DNA of 64,000 nt from Roseovarius pacificus (GTDB lineage: Bacteria; Pseudomonadota; Alphaproteobacteria; Rhodobacterales; Rhodobacteraceae), in NCBI RefSeq assembly GCF_900142665.1, contig NZ_FRBR01000001.1, forward strand, positions 992,001 through 1,056,000. Reading direction: 5' to 3'. Position 1 is the stretch's first letter. Each line of letters starts with the position of its first letter. A program made the position numbers and the translations under genes. The notes below the pieces were generated by a model. That model saw nothing but the letters and a program-made list of their open reading frames with translations. It did no database searches and was not told the origin of the DNA. Shown piece by piece: positions 11,181 through 19,805 of this stretch.

Positions 11181-12808
11181 GCGCCCTGCTCCTCTTTCAT
11201 ACCCGACCGGGCCACCAGCAGATCGACCTGCCCGGCATCGTCCGATGTCATCCACTCTTCCAGTGCAGCGATCTGTCCGGCCGTCATCCGAAGCCCCAGC
11301 CGGGTGCGGCGCCAGACCACATCTTCGGCACAGCGGGCATATTCATGGCGCATCATCCACGCCACCTCGCGCCCTGTCAGGGTTCCACCGAAATCCGGCC
11401 CCAGATCCTCGACGCATGTCGCATCGCCCAGCAGCTGCGCCGCCTCGGTGCCATAGGCACGCACCAGCCGCCCGGCCCAGTAGGAATCGAGAAACGGATA
11501 TTTCGTCCGGAGGTCGTCGATCAGGCGTTGCACGCCATCCACCTCGAAATCCCCTCCGGGCAAGGCAACCCCGGCCGTCCAGTTGCCGCCCGCATCCTCG
11601 AAAAACGGCGTGATCCGCGCCATCGCCGCCTCGGCCAGTTTGCGATAGGTGGTGATCTTGCCGCCAAACACGTTCAACAGAGGCGCGCCGCCCTCGTCAT
11701 TCAGTTTCAGCACGTAGTCGCGCGTTGCCGCCGTGGCCGATTTCGCCCCGTCATCGTAGAGGGGCCGCACCCCCGAATATGTCCATACGATATCGTCGCG
11801 CGTGACCGGCTGGCGGAAATATTCCGAGGCGAAACTGCACAGGTACTCGGCCTCTTCGGGCGTGCATTCCGGCTTGGCCGAGACATCCTCATGTTCGACA
11901 TCGGTCGTTCCGATCAGGGTGAAATCGGTCTCGTACGGAATGGCGAAGATGATCCGCCCGTCCTTGCCCTGAAAGAAATAGCACTTGTCATGATCGAACA
12001 GGCGGCGCGTCACGATATGGCTGCCCCGCACCAGCCGGACACCCTCGCTGGGGTTCTGGTTCAACGTGTTGACGATGACGTCCTTGACCCACGGACCACC
12101 CGCATTGATCAATGCCCGCGCCCTGGTCTGGCGTGTTTCACCGGTGTCTCGGTCCTCGGTCGTGACCACCCAGTGATCCTTCTCCCGCCGGGCGCCGGTT
12201 ACCTTCGTGCGTGTACGGATCACGGCCCCGCGCCCCTCGGCGTCACGGGCGTTCAGCACCACCAGACGGCTGTCCTCGATCCAGCAGTCGGAATATTCAT
12301 AGGCACGCGCGAACTTGTCTTTCAGAACCCGCCCCGCCGGATCGTCACGCAAATCCACGGTGCGCGTTCCGGGCAGGATATCGCGCCCGCCCAGATGGTC
12401 ATACAGGAACAGTCCCAGCCGGATCAGCCACGCAGGCCGACGCCCCTTCATCCAGGGCATCACCGTGTTCAGAAGTTTCGAGGTGGGCGTTTCCCCTTCG
12501 AACCTCATATCGCGATGATAGGGCAGCACGAAGCGCATCGGCCAACTGATATGCGGCATGGCGCGCAGCAGGGTTTCGCGTTCGATCAGCGCCTCGCGCA
12601 CCAGCCGCATCTCGAAATACTCGAGGTAACGCAGCCCGCCATGAAACAGCTTGGTCGAGGCCGAGGAGGTGGCCGAGGCCAGATCGTTCATCTCGACCAG
12701 TTCGACACTCAGCCCACGACCGGCAGCGTCGCGTGCGATGCCGCATCCATTGATGCCGCCACCGATCACGAACAGATCGACACTGTCATTGCCTCGGGCT
12801 GATGGCAC
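11177..12808 (-). CDS. glpD: glycerol-3-phosphate dehydrogenase, aerobic FAD type
   Basis: Membrane-associated flavoenzyme oxidising glycerol-3-phosphate to dihydroxyacetone phosphate and passing electrons to quinone. It has 543 residues. The FAD dinucleotide motif is DLFVIGGGINGCGIARDAA (about residues 11-29); substrate-site segments include TSSASTKLFHGGLRYLE and YSGVRPL. The start is GTG at 12808, with GGGAGG five bases upstream. It is the first gene of the glycerol operon and its stop overlaps glpS. Confidence 0.95.
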   Translation of the reverse strand: MPSARGNDSVDLFVIGGGINGCGIARDAAGRGLSVELVEMNDLASATSSASTKLFHGGLRYLEYFEMRLVREALIERETLLRAMPHISWPMRFVLPYHRDMRFEGETPTSKLLNTVMPWMKGRRPAWLIRLGLFLYDHLGGRDILPGTRTVDLRDDPAGRVLKDKFARAYEYSDCWIEDSRLVVLNARDAEGRGAVIRTRTKVTGARREKDHWVVTTEDRDTGETRQTRARALINAGGPWVKDVIVNTLNQNPSEGVRLVRGSHIVTRRLFDHDKCYFFQGKDGRIIFAIPYETDFTLIGTTDVEHEDVSAKPECTPEEAEYLCSFASEYFRQPVTRDDIVWTYSGVRPLYDDGAKSATAATRDYVLKLNDEGGAPLLNVFGGKITTYRKLAEAAMARITPFFEDAGGNWTAGVALPGGDFEVDGVQRLIDDLRTKYPFLDSYWAGRLVRAYGTEAAQLLGDATCVEDLGPDFGGTLTGREVAWMMRHEYARCAEDVVWRRTRLGLRMTAGQIAALEEWMTSDDAGQVDLLVARSGMKEEQGA

Positions 12809-13065
12809 CGGAGCCTCCCTGATCTCAATGCCGCATGTGAGCGCAAACGAACCATAATCAAGGCAATTAAGTCAATTGCGAATGTTCGTTTACTTTCGAT
12901 TTTGAGGAAAACATATGATTCAACGGCGTTTTATTTGCAACCATCGCCAAACAAACCATTAATTATCGCGCAAATCGAGCCAGAGTCCCGCCGAATCACA
13001 TGCGAACCTTGAAACGCGGATAAAAACGAACATAATCGAAAACACCAAACGGAGAGCCAACAGAC
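12809..13065. promoter_or_regulatory. divergent glpD/glpR control region with GlpR-like half-sites
   Basis: This 257-bp AT-richer region separates the divergent glpD and glpR genes. A DeoR/GlpR-like element AACGAAC occurs three times: 12846-12859 (followed by CATAATC), 12882-12890 inverted (ATGTTCGTT), and 13025-13042 (followed by ATAATCGAAAA). These match the AACGAACAT core of known GlpR operators. Two flank the likely glpD promoter and one lies just before glpR, suggesting repression of both directions, relieved by glycerol-3-phosphate. Exact promoters were not assigned. Confidence 0.6.
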
Positions 13066-13827
13066 GTGTCGCAATCCTTTCGTCAACCCGACATTCTCGA
13101 AATCGCCCGCACCGAGGGCAAGGTCATGGTCGAAGATCTGGCCGAACGCTTCGACGTGACCGTGCAGACCATCCGCCGCGACCTGACCGAACTGGCCAAC
13201 GCCGGCAAGCTGGAGCGCGTGCATGGCGGCGCGATCCTGCCCTCGGGTGTCACCAACATCATTTACGACGAGCGCCGCCGCCTGAACGAAGACGCCAAAC
13301 AGGCCATTGCACGGGCTTGCGCGGCGGCGATTGCCGACAGTTCCTCGGTATTTCTGGATATCGGCACCACGACCGAGGCCGTGGCCCACGAGTTGCTGGA
13401 CCATTCAAACCTGATGGTCGTGACCAACAACATGAACGTGGCCAATATCCTTTTGGCGAACAAGACCTGCGAAATCGTCGTGGCGGGTGGCAGCCTGCGC
13501 CGGTCCGATAACGGGCTGGTGGGCAATCTGACCGCCCGCACCATCGAGAATTTCAAGTTCGACACCGCGATCCTCGGCTGTTCGGCGCTGGACGAGGATG
13601 GCGACCTGCTGGATTTCGACATTCAGGAGGTGGTCGTCGGCCAGACCCTTCTGAAACGCTCGCGCGAGGTATTCCTTGTGGCCGATCATTCGAAATTCCA
13701 GCGCAGCGCGCCGGTACGGATCGGATCACTTCGGGATATCGACCGGATTTTCACCGACCTTCCCCTGCCCGGCGCCCTGGCCGAAAGTTGCCGCTCCTGG
13801 GGCACCGACATGGTGGTGACGGGCTAA
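13066..13827 (+). CDS. glpR: DeoR family repressor of glycerol metabolism
   Basis: A 253-residue DeoR-type regulator. The N-terminal winged helix reads ILEIARTEGKVMVEDLAERF then VTVQTIRRDL. The C-terminal sugar-phosphate sensor domain contains FLDIGTTTEAVAHEL and the D-x-x-F type segment VADHSKFQRSAPV. Translation probably starts at GTG 13066 after CGGAGAG. Divergent orientation to glpD and the AACGAAC elements between them support control of the glycerol operon, with glycerol-3-phosphate as the expected inducer. Confidence 0.9.
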   Translation: MSQSFRQPDILEIARTEGKVMVEDLAERFDVTVQTIRRDLTELANAGKLERVHGGAILPSGVTNIIYDERRRLNEDAKQAIARACAAAIADSSSVFLDIGTTTEAVAHELLDHSNLMVVTNNMNVANILLANKTCEIVVAGGSLRRSDNGLVGNLTARTIENFKFDTAILGCSALDEDGDLLDFDIQEVVVGQTLLKRSREVFLVADHSKFQRSAPVRIGSLRDIDRIFTDLPLPGALAESCRSWGTDMVVTG

Positions 13828-13833
13828 ACCCGC

Positions 13834-15324
13834 TCAGGCGCCATAGATCGTTGCCCAGCGCTCGATCAGCTTTTGCTGCAACTGCTTGGCGCGCCTGTTC
13901 CAACTGGCCGCCCCTGGTGGCCGCCCCGCTGCCCGGCTGTCGATCTGCTGGCGTCTGTCGGTATCCGCGCAAAAGATCGCAAAGGCCAGTTCGGTGCCGT
14001 CCGGCGCGGTCATGTAGCCCGCCAGGGAACTGACGAAATACAAGGTGCCGGTCTTGGCCGTCACCTTGACGGGATGCTCCCGGTCGATCCCGCCATTATC
14101 ATCGCGCAGTGCAATGTCCTTCAGGATCGGCTTGAGCTGACCGTCGCCATGGACCCGCACCAGAGCCTGTGCAAGCGCCCCCGCACTCAGGCGCGATTGC
14201 TCGCCCAACCCGGAATGGTCCACCAGCCCCGCCCCTTGCATGCCAAGTTCGGTCCGGGCCCAACGGCTCATTTCCTGCGCCGACGCGGCCAGCGGAGCCA
14301 CCCGCCCAAGGCGTGCCGCCGTCGCGGTCAGGCCGACCAGCTCCGCCGTCAGGTTGTTCGAGTATTTCAGCATGTCCCGCAGAACGTCGCGCAACGGCGC
14401 ACTTCGATGGACAACGACGGCCTCGCCTTCGGGCGCATCGCGCAGCGCAGCGCCCGGCGCCAGCACGATCCCCTGCGACCGGGCGAACACGGCGAACACC
14501 TCAGCGGCATAGGCCTCGGGTTTGCGCACCGGCAGCCAGCGCGCGCCCGCATTGCCCAGCGCGGCCTTTGCAACCGTCCAGGCATCGTGATCGCCACCGT
14601 CCTCATAGGTATAAATGGGGGCGTTGCGCCCGGCTATGGCCATTCGGGCAATGGTCACCGCCGGGCGGTAGCGTGCCGAGCGCGCATCCATGCTGACGCT
14701 ATATTCGCTGCCGCCCCGTTTCCATTCGAAATGAACCCGGTTGAAATTCAGGTTCAGCCCGGAAACAGAAGGGTTATACCCCACATGCTCGGGCTGGCTG
14801 GAGTCTATCACGCGCTCAAAGGGCAATGCGCCGCCCCACACCCTGAACGCACCCTGCACCTCGTGCACACCCTTGTCCTTGAGATCGGCGGCCATCTGCG
14901 CCAGGGCATCGGTATCCAGCGTCGGATCGCCCCCGCCCGCCAGAACCAGATCGCCCTTCAGAACACCGTTCTCGACCGGACCCGTGGCAATCAGCCGTGT
15001 GGCGAACCGATACTCTGCGCCAAGGATGCTCAACGCATAAAGCGCGGTCACCGCCTTGGTCACGCTGGCCGGTGGCACCCCGCCGGTTTCACCGCGCCCT
15101 TCCAGCACCAACCCCGTTTTCACATCCATCACGGAAAAGGTGACCTGCCCGTCCAGACGCGCCGCCTCGATCAGGGCCTCGGCCCCCGGCGGGGACCCGC
15201 GATACAGCCCCTCGGGGCGCGGGCGCGGACGAAGCGATACTGCCGGCGCCCCGGCCCATACCGCTCCCGCCACCGCGCTCAGCGCCGAGCCCAGAAAAAT
15301 CCGCCGCGATAAAACTTTGCTCAT
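13834..15324 (-). CDS. dacB: D-alanyl-D-alanine carboxypeptidase/endopeptidase (PBP4, DacB class)
   Basis: Periplasmic serine peptidase of family S13 that trims or cleaves peptidoglycan cross-links. The ATG at 15324 gives a Tat-like or Sec leader (SRRIFLGSALSAVAGAVWAGAPA). The three penicillin-binding motifs are present: SVTK within PPASVTKAVTALYAL, SNN within LKYSNNLTAEL, and KTG within VTAKTGTLYFVSSL. The family's large insertion lies between the first two. At 496 residues the length fits. It converges on glpR with only six bases between the stops. Confidence 0.9.
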   Translation of the reverse strand: MSKVLSRRIFLGSALSAVAGAVWAGAPAVSLRPRPRPEGLYRGSPPGAEALIEAARLDGQVTFSVMDVKTGLVLEGRGETGGVPPASVTKAVTALYALSILGAEYRFATRLIATGPVENGVLKGDLVLAGGGDPTLDTDALAQMAADLKDKGVHEVQGAFRVWGGALPFERVIDSSQPEHVGYNPSVSGLNLNFNRVHFEWKRGGSEYSVSMDARSARYRPAVTIARMAIAGRNAPIYTYEDGGDHDAWTVAKAALGNAGARWLPVRKPEAYAAEVFAVFARSQGIVLAPGAALRDAPEGEAVVVHRSAPLRDVLRDMLKYSNNLTAELVGLTATAARLGRVAPLAASAQEMSRWARTELGMQGAGLVDHSGLGEQSRLSAGALAQALVRVHGDGQLKPILKDIALRDDNGGIDREHPVKVTAKTGTLYFVSSLAGYMTAPDGTELAFAIFCADTDRRQQIDSRAAGRPPGAASWNRRAKQLQQKLIERWATIYGA

Positions 15325-15384
15325 GATGCGAAAATAAGCGCAGTCCGTGCATGCGCACAATCGCTTTTCTGCATTACGCCTGCG

Positions 15385-16002
15385 TCATCCGCGCCCGGAT
15401 TTCGGCCAATCGCCGCGCGCGCGTAGCCCGGTCGAGGAAACGGCGCGCATCGGAACATTGACAAAGCACCATGCCGGAGGGTCGCTGTGGCCCAGCGTAT
15501 GACTGAGCGCCGCTGGCAAACGAACATCGGAATAAACCCTTGCCGCCTTGGACATGCGCGCGGAAATGCGCTGGCCGGGCCGGGCCAGAACCCCCATGGG
15601 AACACGCTCGATGATATCGCGCCAATCTTGCCACTGATCGAATTGCGCAAGGTTGTCGGCCCCCATCAGCCACACGAAGCGCACACCGGGCCGCACCGCC
15701 TGCAAGGCGCGCAGCGTCTGCGCGGTATACCGCGTGCCCAGTTGCGCCTCGGCATCGGTGACGTAAATGCGCGGATGATCCACCAGTGCCCGGCAGGCCG
15801 CCATACGGCGCGCCAGCGGCGCGGGGCCATGAGGTTTCAGCGGATTGCCGGGGCTGACCAGCCACCACAACTGGTCCAGCCCGAACCGCTTGAGCGCCTC
15901 GCGGCTGATATGCACATGCCCCTCATGAGGCGGATCGAACGACCCGCCCAGCAACCCGACCACCTGACCGGGGCGGACATATGGCAACGCGATTTTCATC
16001 AT
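15385..16002 (-). CDS. nadD: nicotinate-nucleotide adenylyltransferase
   Basis: Transfers AMP to nicotinate mononucleotide in NAD biosynthesis. The nucleotidyltransferase motif is [23 protein letters not shown], split here as GGSFDPPH and HEGH; the downstream segment [16 protein letters not shown] is typical. About 205 residues. Two adjacent ATG codons (16002 and 15999) are both possible, with GGAAGC just upstream. A second NAD gene, nadE, lies at 39549-41213 but not in the same operon. Confidence 0.92.
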   Translation of the reverse strand: MMKIALPYVRPGQVVGLLGGSFDPPHEGHVHISREALKRFGLDQLWWLVSPGNPLKPHGPAPLARRMAACRALVDHPRIYVTDAEAQLGTRYTAQTLRALQAVRPGVRFVWLMGADNLAQFDQWQDWRDIIERVPMGVLARPGQRISARMSKAARVYSDVRLPAALSHTLGHSDPPAWCFVNVPMRAVSSTGLRARGDWPKSGRG

Positions 16003-16065
16003 GCTTCCATCACCTTGGCATCTGGCCGGTGTCAACCACCAAGCCGTCATTGACAGGCAAAAATA

Positions 16066-16081
16066 GTTTACTTAAGTAAAC
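16066..16081. promoter_or_regulatory. perfect 16-bp palindrome, likely MarR operator
   Basis: GTTTACTTAAGTAAAC is a perfect dyad ending four bases before the ATG of the MarR-GNAT gene at 16086. A TTGACA element sits at 16050-16055. The palindrome would therefore cover the -10 region and start of the transcript, a good place for autorepression. The leader would be very short or absent. Regulator identity is inferred from the adjacent gene. Confidence 0.65.
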
Positions 16082-16085
16082 CATC

Positions 16086-16976
16086 ATGAGTTACGATCCC
16101 GTCGCCCGCATCCGCCGTTTCAACCGCGCCGTGACCCGTGAAACCGGGGTTCTGGATACATCGTTTCTTGGCCGGGGCCGCCCGTTGGGCCTTGCCCGCG
16201 TGATCCACGCTATCGGGCGCAACGGGGCGGATCTGGAAGCGATTCGCGATACTCTGGGATTGGAAAAGGCCCTGCTCAGCCGCTACCTGAAATCGCTTCA
16301 GGACGAGGGGCTTGTCACACTGATCCGGGATACGGAGGACGGCCGCCGCCGGATCGCCGCCCTGACCGACACCGGGCTGGCCGAACTGGAGGCCTACAAC
16401 GCCCTGTCCGACACCCGCGCCAATGACCTGCTGGATCGCCACCCGCATCCCGAAACCCTGCTGGCGGCGATGGATCTGGTGGCCTCGGCCCTTGGGCGTG
16501 ATCGCATCACCTTTCAGCTTGCCGATCCCCGCAGCCCCGATGCACTCTATTGCCTTGGCGAATACTATGCCGAACTGGGCCGCCGCTTTGAAACCGGGTT
16601 CGACGTCACCCTAAGTTGCGACCCCGAAGCGACCGATATGCTCGCCCCGCGCGGCGCGTTCCTTCTGGCACTGTCGGATGGGCTGCCGCTCGGCTGCGTC
16701 GGGCTGAAAGGCACCGACAAGGGCTATGCCGAAATCAAGCGCCTCTGGGTCGCGCCCTCGGCCCGTGGCATGAAACTGGCCCGCCGCCTGATGGACAGGA
16801 TCGAGGCCACCGCCCGCACCCTTGGCATCGCCGCCCTGCGGCTCGATACCAACTCGGCCCTGCCCGAGGCCGTGGCGCTTTATCAATCCTCCGGCTGGAC
16901 CGAGATCGACCGCTTCAACGACGATCCCTACCCCGACCATTTCTTCGAAAAAACGCTGACCGCCGCGCAGCGTTGA
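16086..16976 (+). CDS. MarR-type HTH fused to GNAT N-acetyltransferase
   Basis: Two-domain protein of 296 residues. The N-terminal half (about 1-140) is a MarR-like winged helix with DLEAIRDTLGLEKALLSRYLKSLQDEGLV as recognition region and the wing DTEDGRRRIAAL. The C-terminal half (about 150-296) is a GNAT domain with the acetyl-CoA loop RLWVAPSARGMKLARRLMD and the end ALYQSSGWTEIDRFNDDPYPDHFFEK. The architecture is known, but its acceptor substrate is not. A perfect palindrome just upstream suggests autoregulation. Confidence 0.88.
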   Translation: MSYDPVARIRRFNRAVTRETGVLDTSFLGRGRPLGLARVIHAIGRNGADLEAIRDTLGLEKALLSRYLKSLQDEGLVTLIRDTEDGRRRIAALTDTGLAELEAYNALSDTRANDLLDRHPHPETLLAAMDLVASALGRDRITFQLADPRSPDALYCLGEYYAELGRRFETGFDVTLSCDPEATDMLAPRGAFLLALSDGLPLGCVGLKGTDKGYAEIKRLWVAPSARGMKLARRLMDRIEATARTLGIAALRLDTNSALPEAVALYQSSGWTEIDRFNDDPYPDHFFEKTLTAAQR

Positions 16977-17049
16977 GTGATTGCCCCCGCGCCGCGCCTC
17001 AGCTATCACAGCCGGCAACACACGATCACCCATCAGGAGCGGACGACAG

Positions 17050-18705
17050 ATGGCAGCCTATCAATACGTCTATCACATGCAGGGCGTCTCCAAGACCTAC
17101 CCCGGCGGCAAGAAATGCTTCGAGAATATCCATCTCAGCTTTCTGCCCGGCGTGAAGATCGGCGTCGTCGGCGTGAACGGCGCCGGTAAATCCACCCTGA
17201 TGAAGATCATGGCCGGGCTCGACACCGATTTCACGGGCGAGGCATGGGCCGCCGAGGGCGCCAGGGTCGGCTACCTCCCGCAGGAGCCGGAACTGGACCC
17301 CAACCTGACCGTGCGTGAAAACGTCATGCTGGGCGTGGCCGAAAAAAAGGCCAAGCTGGACCGCTTCAACGAACTGGCGATGAACTATTCGGACGAAACC
17401 GCCGACGAGATGGCCCAGTTGCAGGACGAGATCGACAGCCAGAACCTGTGGGATCTCGACGCGCAGATCGACGTTTCGCTCGAGGCCCTGCGCTGTCCGC
17501 CCGACGATGCCGACGTCACCACCCTGTCGGGCGGCGAAAAACGCCGCGTCGCCCTGTGCAAGCTGCTGCTCGAAGCGCCCGACATGCTGCTTCTGGACGA
17601 ACCGACCAACCACCTCGATGCCGAAACCATCGCCTGGCTGCAACAGCACCTGATCGACTACAAGGGCACCATCCTGATCGTCACCCACGACCGGTATTTC
17701 CTTGACGATATCACCGGCTGGATTCTGGAGCTCGACCGCGGCCGCGGCATCCCCTACGAGGGCAATTATTCAAGCTGGCTGGAACAGAAAGCCAAGCGGC
17801 TGGAACAAGAGGCGCGCGAGGACAAATCGCGCCAGAAAACGCTGGAACGCGAACTGGAATGGATGCGTCAGGGCCAGAAGGCCCGTCAGGCCAAATCCAA
17901 GGCCCGGATCAACGCCTATAACGACCTCGCCAACCAGTCCGAGCGCGAAAAACTCGCGCGCGCCCAGATCGTCATCCCCAACGGCCCGCGCCTTGGATCG
18001 AAGGTGATCGAGGTGAACGGACTTAAAAAGCACATGGGCGACAAGCTGCTGATCGAGGATCTGACCTTCTCGCTGCCGCCGGGCGGCATCGTCGGCGTGA
18101 TCGGCCCCAACGGTGCGGGTAAATCCACGCTGTTCAAGGTGCTGACCGGGCAGGAAGCCCCCGACGAAGGCACGGTCGAATACGGCGACACGGTTGAACT
18201 CAGCTATGTCGATCAGTCCCGCGACGACCTGAAAGACAACGAAACCGTGTGGGAGGCCATCACCGGCGGCGCCGAAATCATCCAGTTGGGCGATGCGCAG
18301 ATGAATTCCCGCGCCTATTGCTCGGCCTTCAACTTCAAGGGCGGCGACCAGCAGAAAAAGGTCTCGCTCCTGTCGGGCGGCGAACGCAACCGCGTCCACA
18401 TGGCCCGCCTGCTGAAATCGGGCGGCAACGTGTTGCTGCTCGACGAACCGACCAACGACCTCGACGTCGAAACGCTCCGCGCGCTCGAAGACGCGCTCGT
18501 GGATTTCGCCGGCTGCGCCGTGGTCATCAGCCACGACCGTTTCTTTCTGGACCGCATCTGCACCCATATCCTCGCCTTCGAAGGCGAGGCGCATGTGGAA
18601 TGGTTCGAAGGCAACTTCGAGGACTACGAGGAAGACAAAAAGCGCCGTCTGGGCCCCGATGCGCTTGAACCCAAACGGATCAAGCACAAGAAATTCGCTC
18701 GCTGA
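17050..18705 (+). CDS. ettA: ABC-F ATPase, energy-dependent translational throttle EttA
   Basis: Soluble ABC-F protein of 551 residues that binds the ribosomal E site and gates entry into elongation according to ATP/ADP. It has two nucleotide-binding domains: Walker A GVNGAGKST (41-49) and GPNGAGKST (about 352-360), signatures LSGGEKRRVALCKLL and LSGGERNRVHMARLL, and Walker B LLLDEPTNHLD and LLLDEPTNDLD. The linker between them carries the basic coiled coil EWMRQGQKARQAKSKARINAY. Length and linker fit EttA rather than Uup. The start is the ATG at 17050, a little past a GGAG site. Confidence 0.93.
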   Translation: MAAYQYVYHMQGVSKTYPGGKKCFENIHLSFLPGVKIGVVGVNGAGKSTLMKIMAGLDTDFTGEAWAAEGARVGYLPQEPELDPNLTVRENVMLGVAEKKAKLDRFNELAMNYSDETADEMAQLQDEIDSQNLWDLDAQIDVSLEALRCPPDDADVTTLSGGEKRRVALCKLLLEAPDMLLLDEPTNHLDAETIAWLQQHLIDYKGTILIVTHDRYFLDDITGWILELDRGRGIPYEGNYSSWLEQKAKRLEQEAREDKSRQKTLERELEWMRQGQKARQAKSKARINAYNDLANQSEREKLARAQIVIPNGPRLGSKVIEVNGLKKHMGDKLLIEDLTFSLPPGGIVGVIGPNGAGKSTLFKVLTGQEAPDEGTVEYGDTVELSYVDQSRDDLKDNETVWEAITGGAEIIQLGDAQMNSRAYCSAFNFKGGDQQKKVSLLSGGERNRVHMARLLKSGGNVLLLDEPTNDLDVETLRALEDALVDFAGCAVVISHDRFFLDRICTHILAFEGEAHVEWFEGNFEDYEEDKKRRLGPDALEPKRIKHKKFAR

Positions 18706-18710
18706 TCACC

Positions 18711-18735
18711 GTAGGGTGCGCATTCACTGCGCACC
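18711..18735 (+). repeat. REP hairpin 1
   Basis: GTAG followed by an 8-bp perfect stem GGTGCGCA / TGCGCACC around the loop TTCAC. It is identical over 25 bases to the copy at 19313-19337 and begins five bases after the ettA stop, so it may also end the ettA transcript. Confidence 0.9.
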
Positions 18736-18752
18736 ACACACCCAAGACAAAC

Positions 18753-18776
18753 GGTACACATGAATGCGCACCCTAC
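18753..18776 (-). repeat. REP hairpin 2 (inverted, decayed stem)
   Basis: On the minus strand it reads GTAG, then GGTGCGCA, loop TTCA, then TGTGTACC. Two C-to-T changes turn G-C pairs into G-T wobble pairs. It pairs in orientation with 18711-18735 as a REPIN, with a 17-nt spacer. The transposase stop codon lies inside it. Confidence 0.85.
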
Positions 18777-19272
18777 GCGGCCCGGCGCCCGGCCAGAATA
18801 TCGCGGTGCACCGAGGAATAGGGCCAATCCTGCGCCCGCTCGACAAACCCGTGCTTCACCGGATTCAAAAGGCAATAGGAAACCGCTGCCGCGTAATCCT
18901 GCGGGCCGCGAATATGATGTTCCCAATACCGGCGCTGCCAGACGCCGCGTTCGCGGCGGCGGATATGGCTGGGCCGCCTGAGCCCCTCCGGCGCCTGCCG
19001 GGAAAACCGGGCCTTGATCACGCGCCACCGGGTCGCAAAATCATGGTCTTCCGGCGGCCATGGTCTTCCGGCGGCAAGGTCCAAACCGCGTGCAAATGAT
19101 CGGGCAACACCACCCAGGCGTCGATATAAAACGGATGATCCAACCGCGTGGCACACACCGCCTGTCGCAGAACCTCAACCTGATCCACCAATAATGACGT
19201 ACCGCGCTCCGCAAGGGTCACGGTGAAAAACACGGTGGCGCCGGGCACCTTGGGACGTCTGTAATTCGGCAT
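18773..19272 (-). pseudogene. RAYT (REP-associated tyrosine transposase), frameshifted
   Basis: The N-terminal part (19272 leftwards) reads MPNYRRPKVPGATVFFTVTL and contains the HUH-type motif LPDHLHAVWTLPPEDH. The remainder (frame to 18773) carries the family end GVWQRRYWEHHIRGPQDY and CLLNPVKHGFV, with the candidate catalytic tyrosine. The two parts are in different frames because a 17-bp segment is tandemly duplicated at 19042-19058 and 19059-19075. Removing one copy restores a continuous reading PPEDHDFATRWRVIKARF. Both halves are otherwise well conserved, so inactivation looks recent. It is flanked by REPINs on both sides. Confidence 0.88.
19042..19075. repeat. 17-bp tandem duplication inactivating the RAYT
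   Basis: CATGGTCTTCCGGCGGC occurs twice in direct succession (19042-19058 and 19059-19075). Seventeen is not a multiple of three, so the copy shifts the transposase frame directly after its HLH motif. It has the look of replication slippage or a repeat-mediated insertion. Confidence 0.95.
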
Positions 19273-19312
19273 GTTTCCGTGCTGAACCGACCAACGTTAA
19301 AATGACGCTAAC

Positions 19313-19337
19313 GTAGGGTGCGCATTCACTGCGCACC
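19313..19337 (+). repeat. REP hairpin 3
   Basis: Identical over 25 bases to 18711-18735: GTAG, then the GGTGCGCA / TGCGCACC stem with loop TTCAC. It lies 40 bp upstream of the RAYT start codon. Confidence 0.9.
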
Positions 19338-19365
19338 GGAATAATTACGGTCAGTTGGAAACAGC

Positions 19366-19389
19366 GGTGCGCATGAATGCGCACCCTAC
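19366..19389 (-). repeat. REP hairpin 4 (inverted)
   Basis: On the minus strand: GTAG, then a perfect stem GGTGCGCA / TGCGCACC with the 4-nt loop TTCA. It forms a REPIN with 19313-19337, separated by 28 nt. Confidence 0.9.
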
Positions 19390-19443
19390 CCTGATCGAAT
19401 TCCCTTGCCACAGCCCCCGATCCCTGTCATACGCGCCCCTGCT

Positions 19444-19560
19444 ACGTTATTCTTTTTCGACCTACTGTCTCCCTTCACACGGCGTTCAGTCATTCGATCC
19501 AGACGACAACGCCGGGCTGCCGCACTTCCGCGGGCAGCATCTATTATCAGGAGACTTCAC
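19444..19560 (+). promoter_or_regulatory. conserved leader of the first csp gene with hairpin
   Basis: The leader aligns with that of the second csp gene (from 21121). Shared blocks, in order, are ACGTTA, CGACC, TCAGTCA-TCGATC and GCCGGG-TGCCGCA. A hairpin at 19516-19538 has stem GCTGCC / GGCAGC; in the paralogue the stem is GTTGCC / GGCAAC, a compensated base-pair change. The ribosome site CAGGAG follows. This points to a structured 5' UTR, probably for temperature-dependent translation or stability as in other csp mRNAs. Confidence 0.6.
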
Positions 19561-19767
19561 ATGGCCAATGGCACCGTGAAATGGTTCAACACCACCAAAG
19601 GCTTCGGCTTCATCGCACCTGAAACGGGCGGCAAGGACGTATTCGTTCACATCAGCGCCGTCGAGCGTTCGGGCCTGACCGGCCTGGCCGACGACCAGAA
19701 AGTGACGTACGACGTCGAAGCAGGCCGTGATGGCCGCGAAAGCGCCGTCAACCTCGAACTGGCCTGA
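19561..19767 (+). CDS. cold-shock domain protein (CspA family), copy 1
   Basis: A single cold-shock domain of 68 residues that binds single-stranded RNA/DNA as a chaperone. RNP1 is KGFGFIAP (about residues 13-20) and RNP2 is DVFVHISAV (about 27-35), both intact. It differs from the second copy at 21236 mainly in the middle and C-terminus (for example ETGGK versus DGGGK). A strong terminator follows at 19806. Confidence 0.95.
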   Translation: MANGTVKWFNTTKGFGFIAPETGGKDVFVHISAVERSGLTGLADDQKVTYDVEAGRDGRESAVNLELA

Positions 19768-19805
19768 GGGCCGCGCGTCACCATCGTGGCGCAACACGAC
19801 TTCGC

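Larger units (their letters stand above)
18711..19389. mobile_element. REPIN-RAYT-REPIN unit (degenerate)
   Basis: A broken REP-associated tyrosine transposase gene is enclosed by two pairs of inverted REP hairpins (REPINs), at 18711-18776 and 19313-19389. Each REP has a 5' GTAG and a stem GGTGCGCA / TGCGCACC, the classical layout recognised by RAYT proteins. The left-hand REP of each pair is identical over 25 bases. The transposase stop codon (TAG) falls within the GTAG of the inner REP at 18753-18776, so gene and repeat are physically fused. The unit lies between ettA and a cold-shock gene. Confidence 0.85.

Noticed and set aside
9051-11456. 801-residue plus-strand ORF
   Set aside because: Shadow of glpT, glpS and the end of glpD. 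It has no motif, and the opposite strand carries clear Walker motifs and FAD enzyme sequence.
18773-19272. Functional RAYT transposase
   Set aside because: The 17-bp duplication breaks the frame between the HLH motif and the tyrosine-containing region, so the single polypeptide cannot be made without frameshifting.
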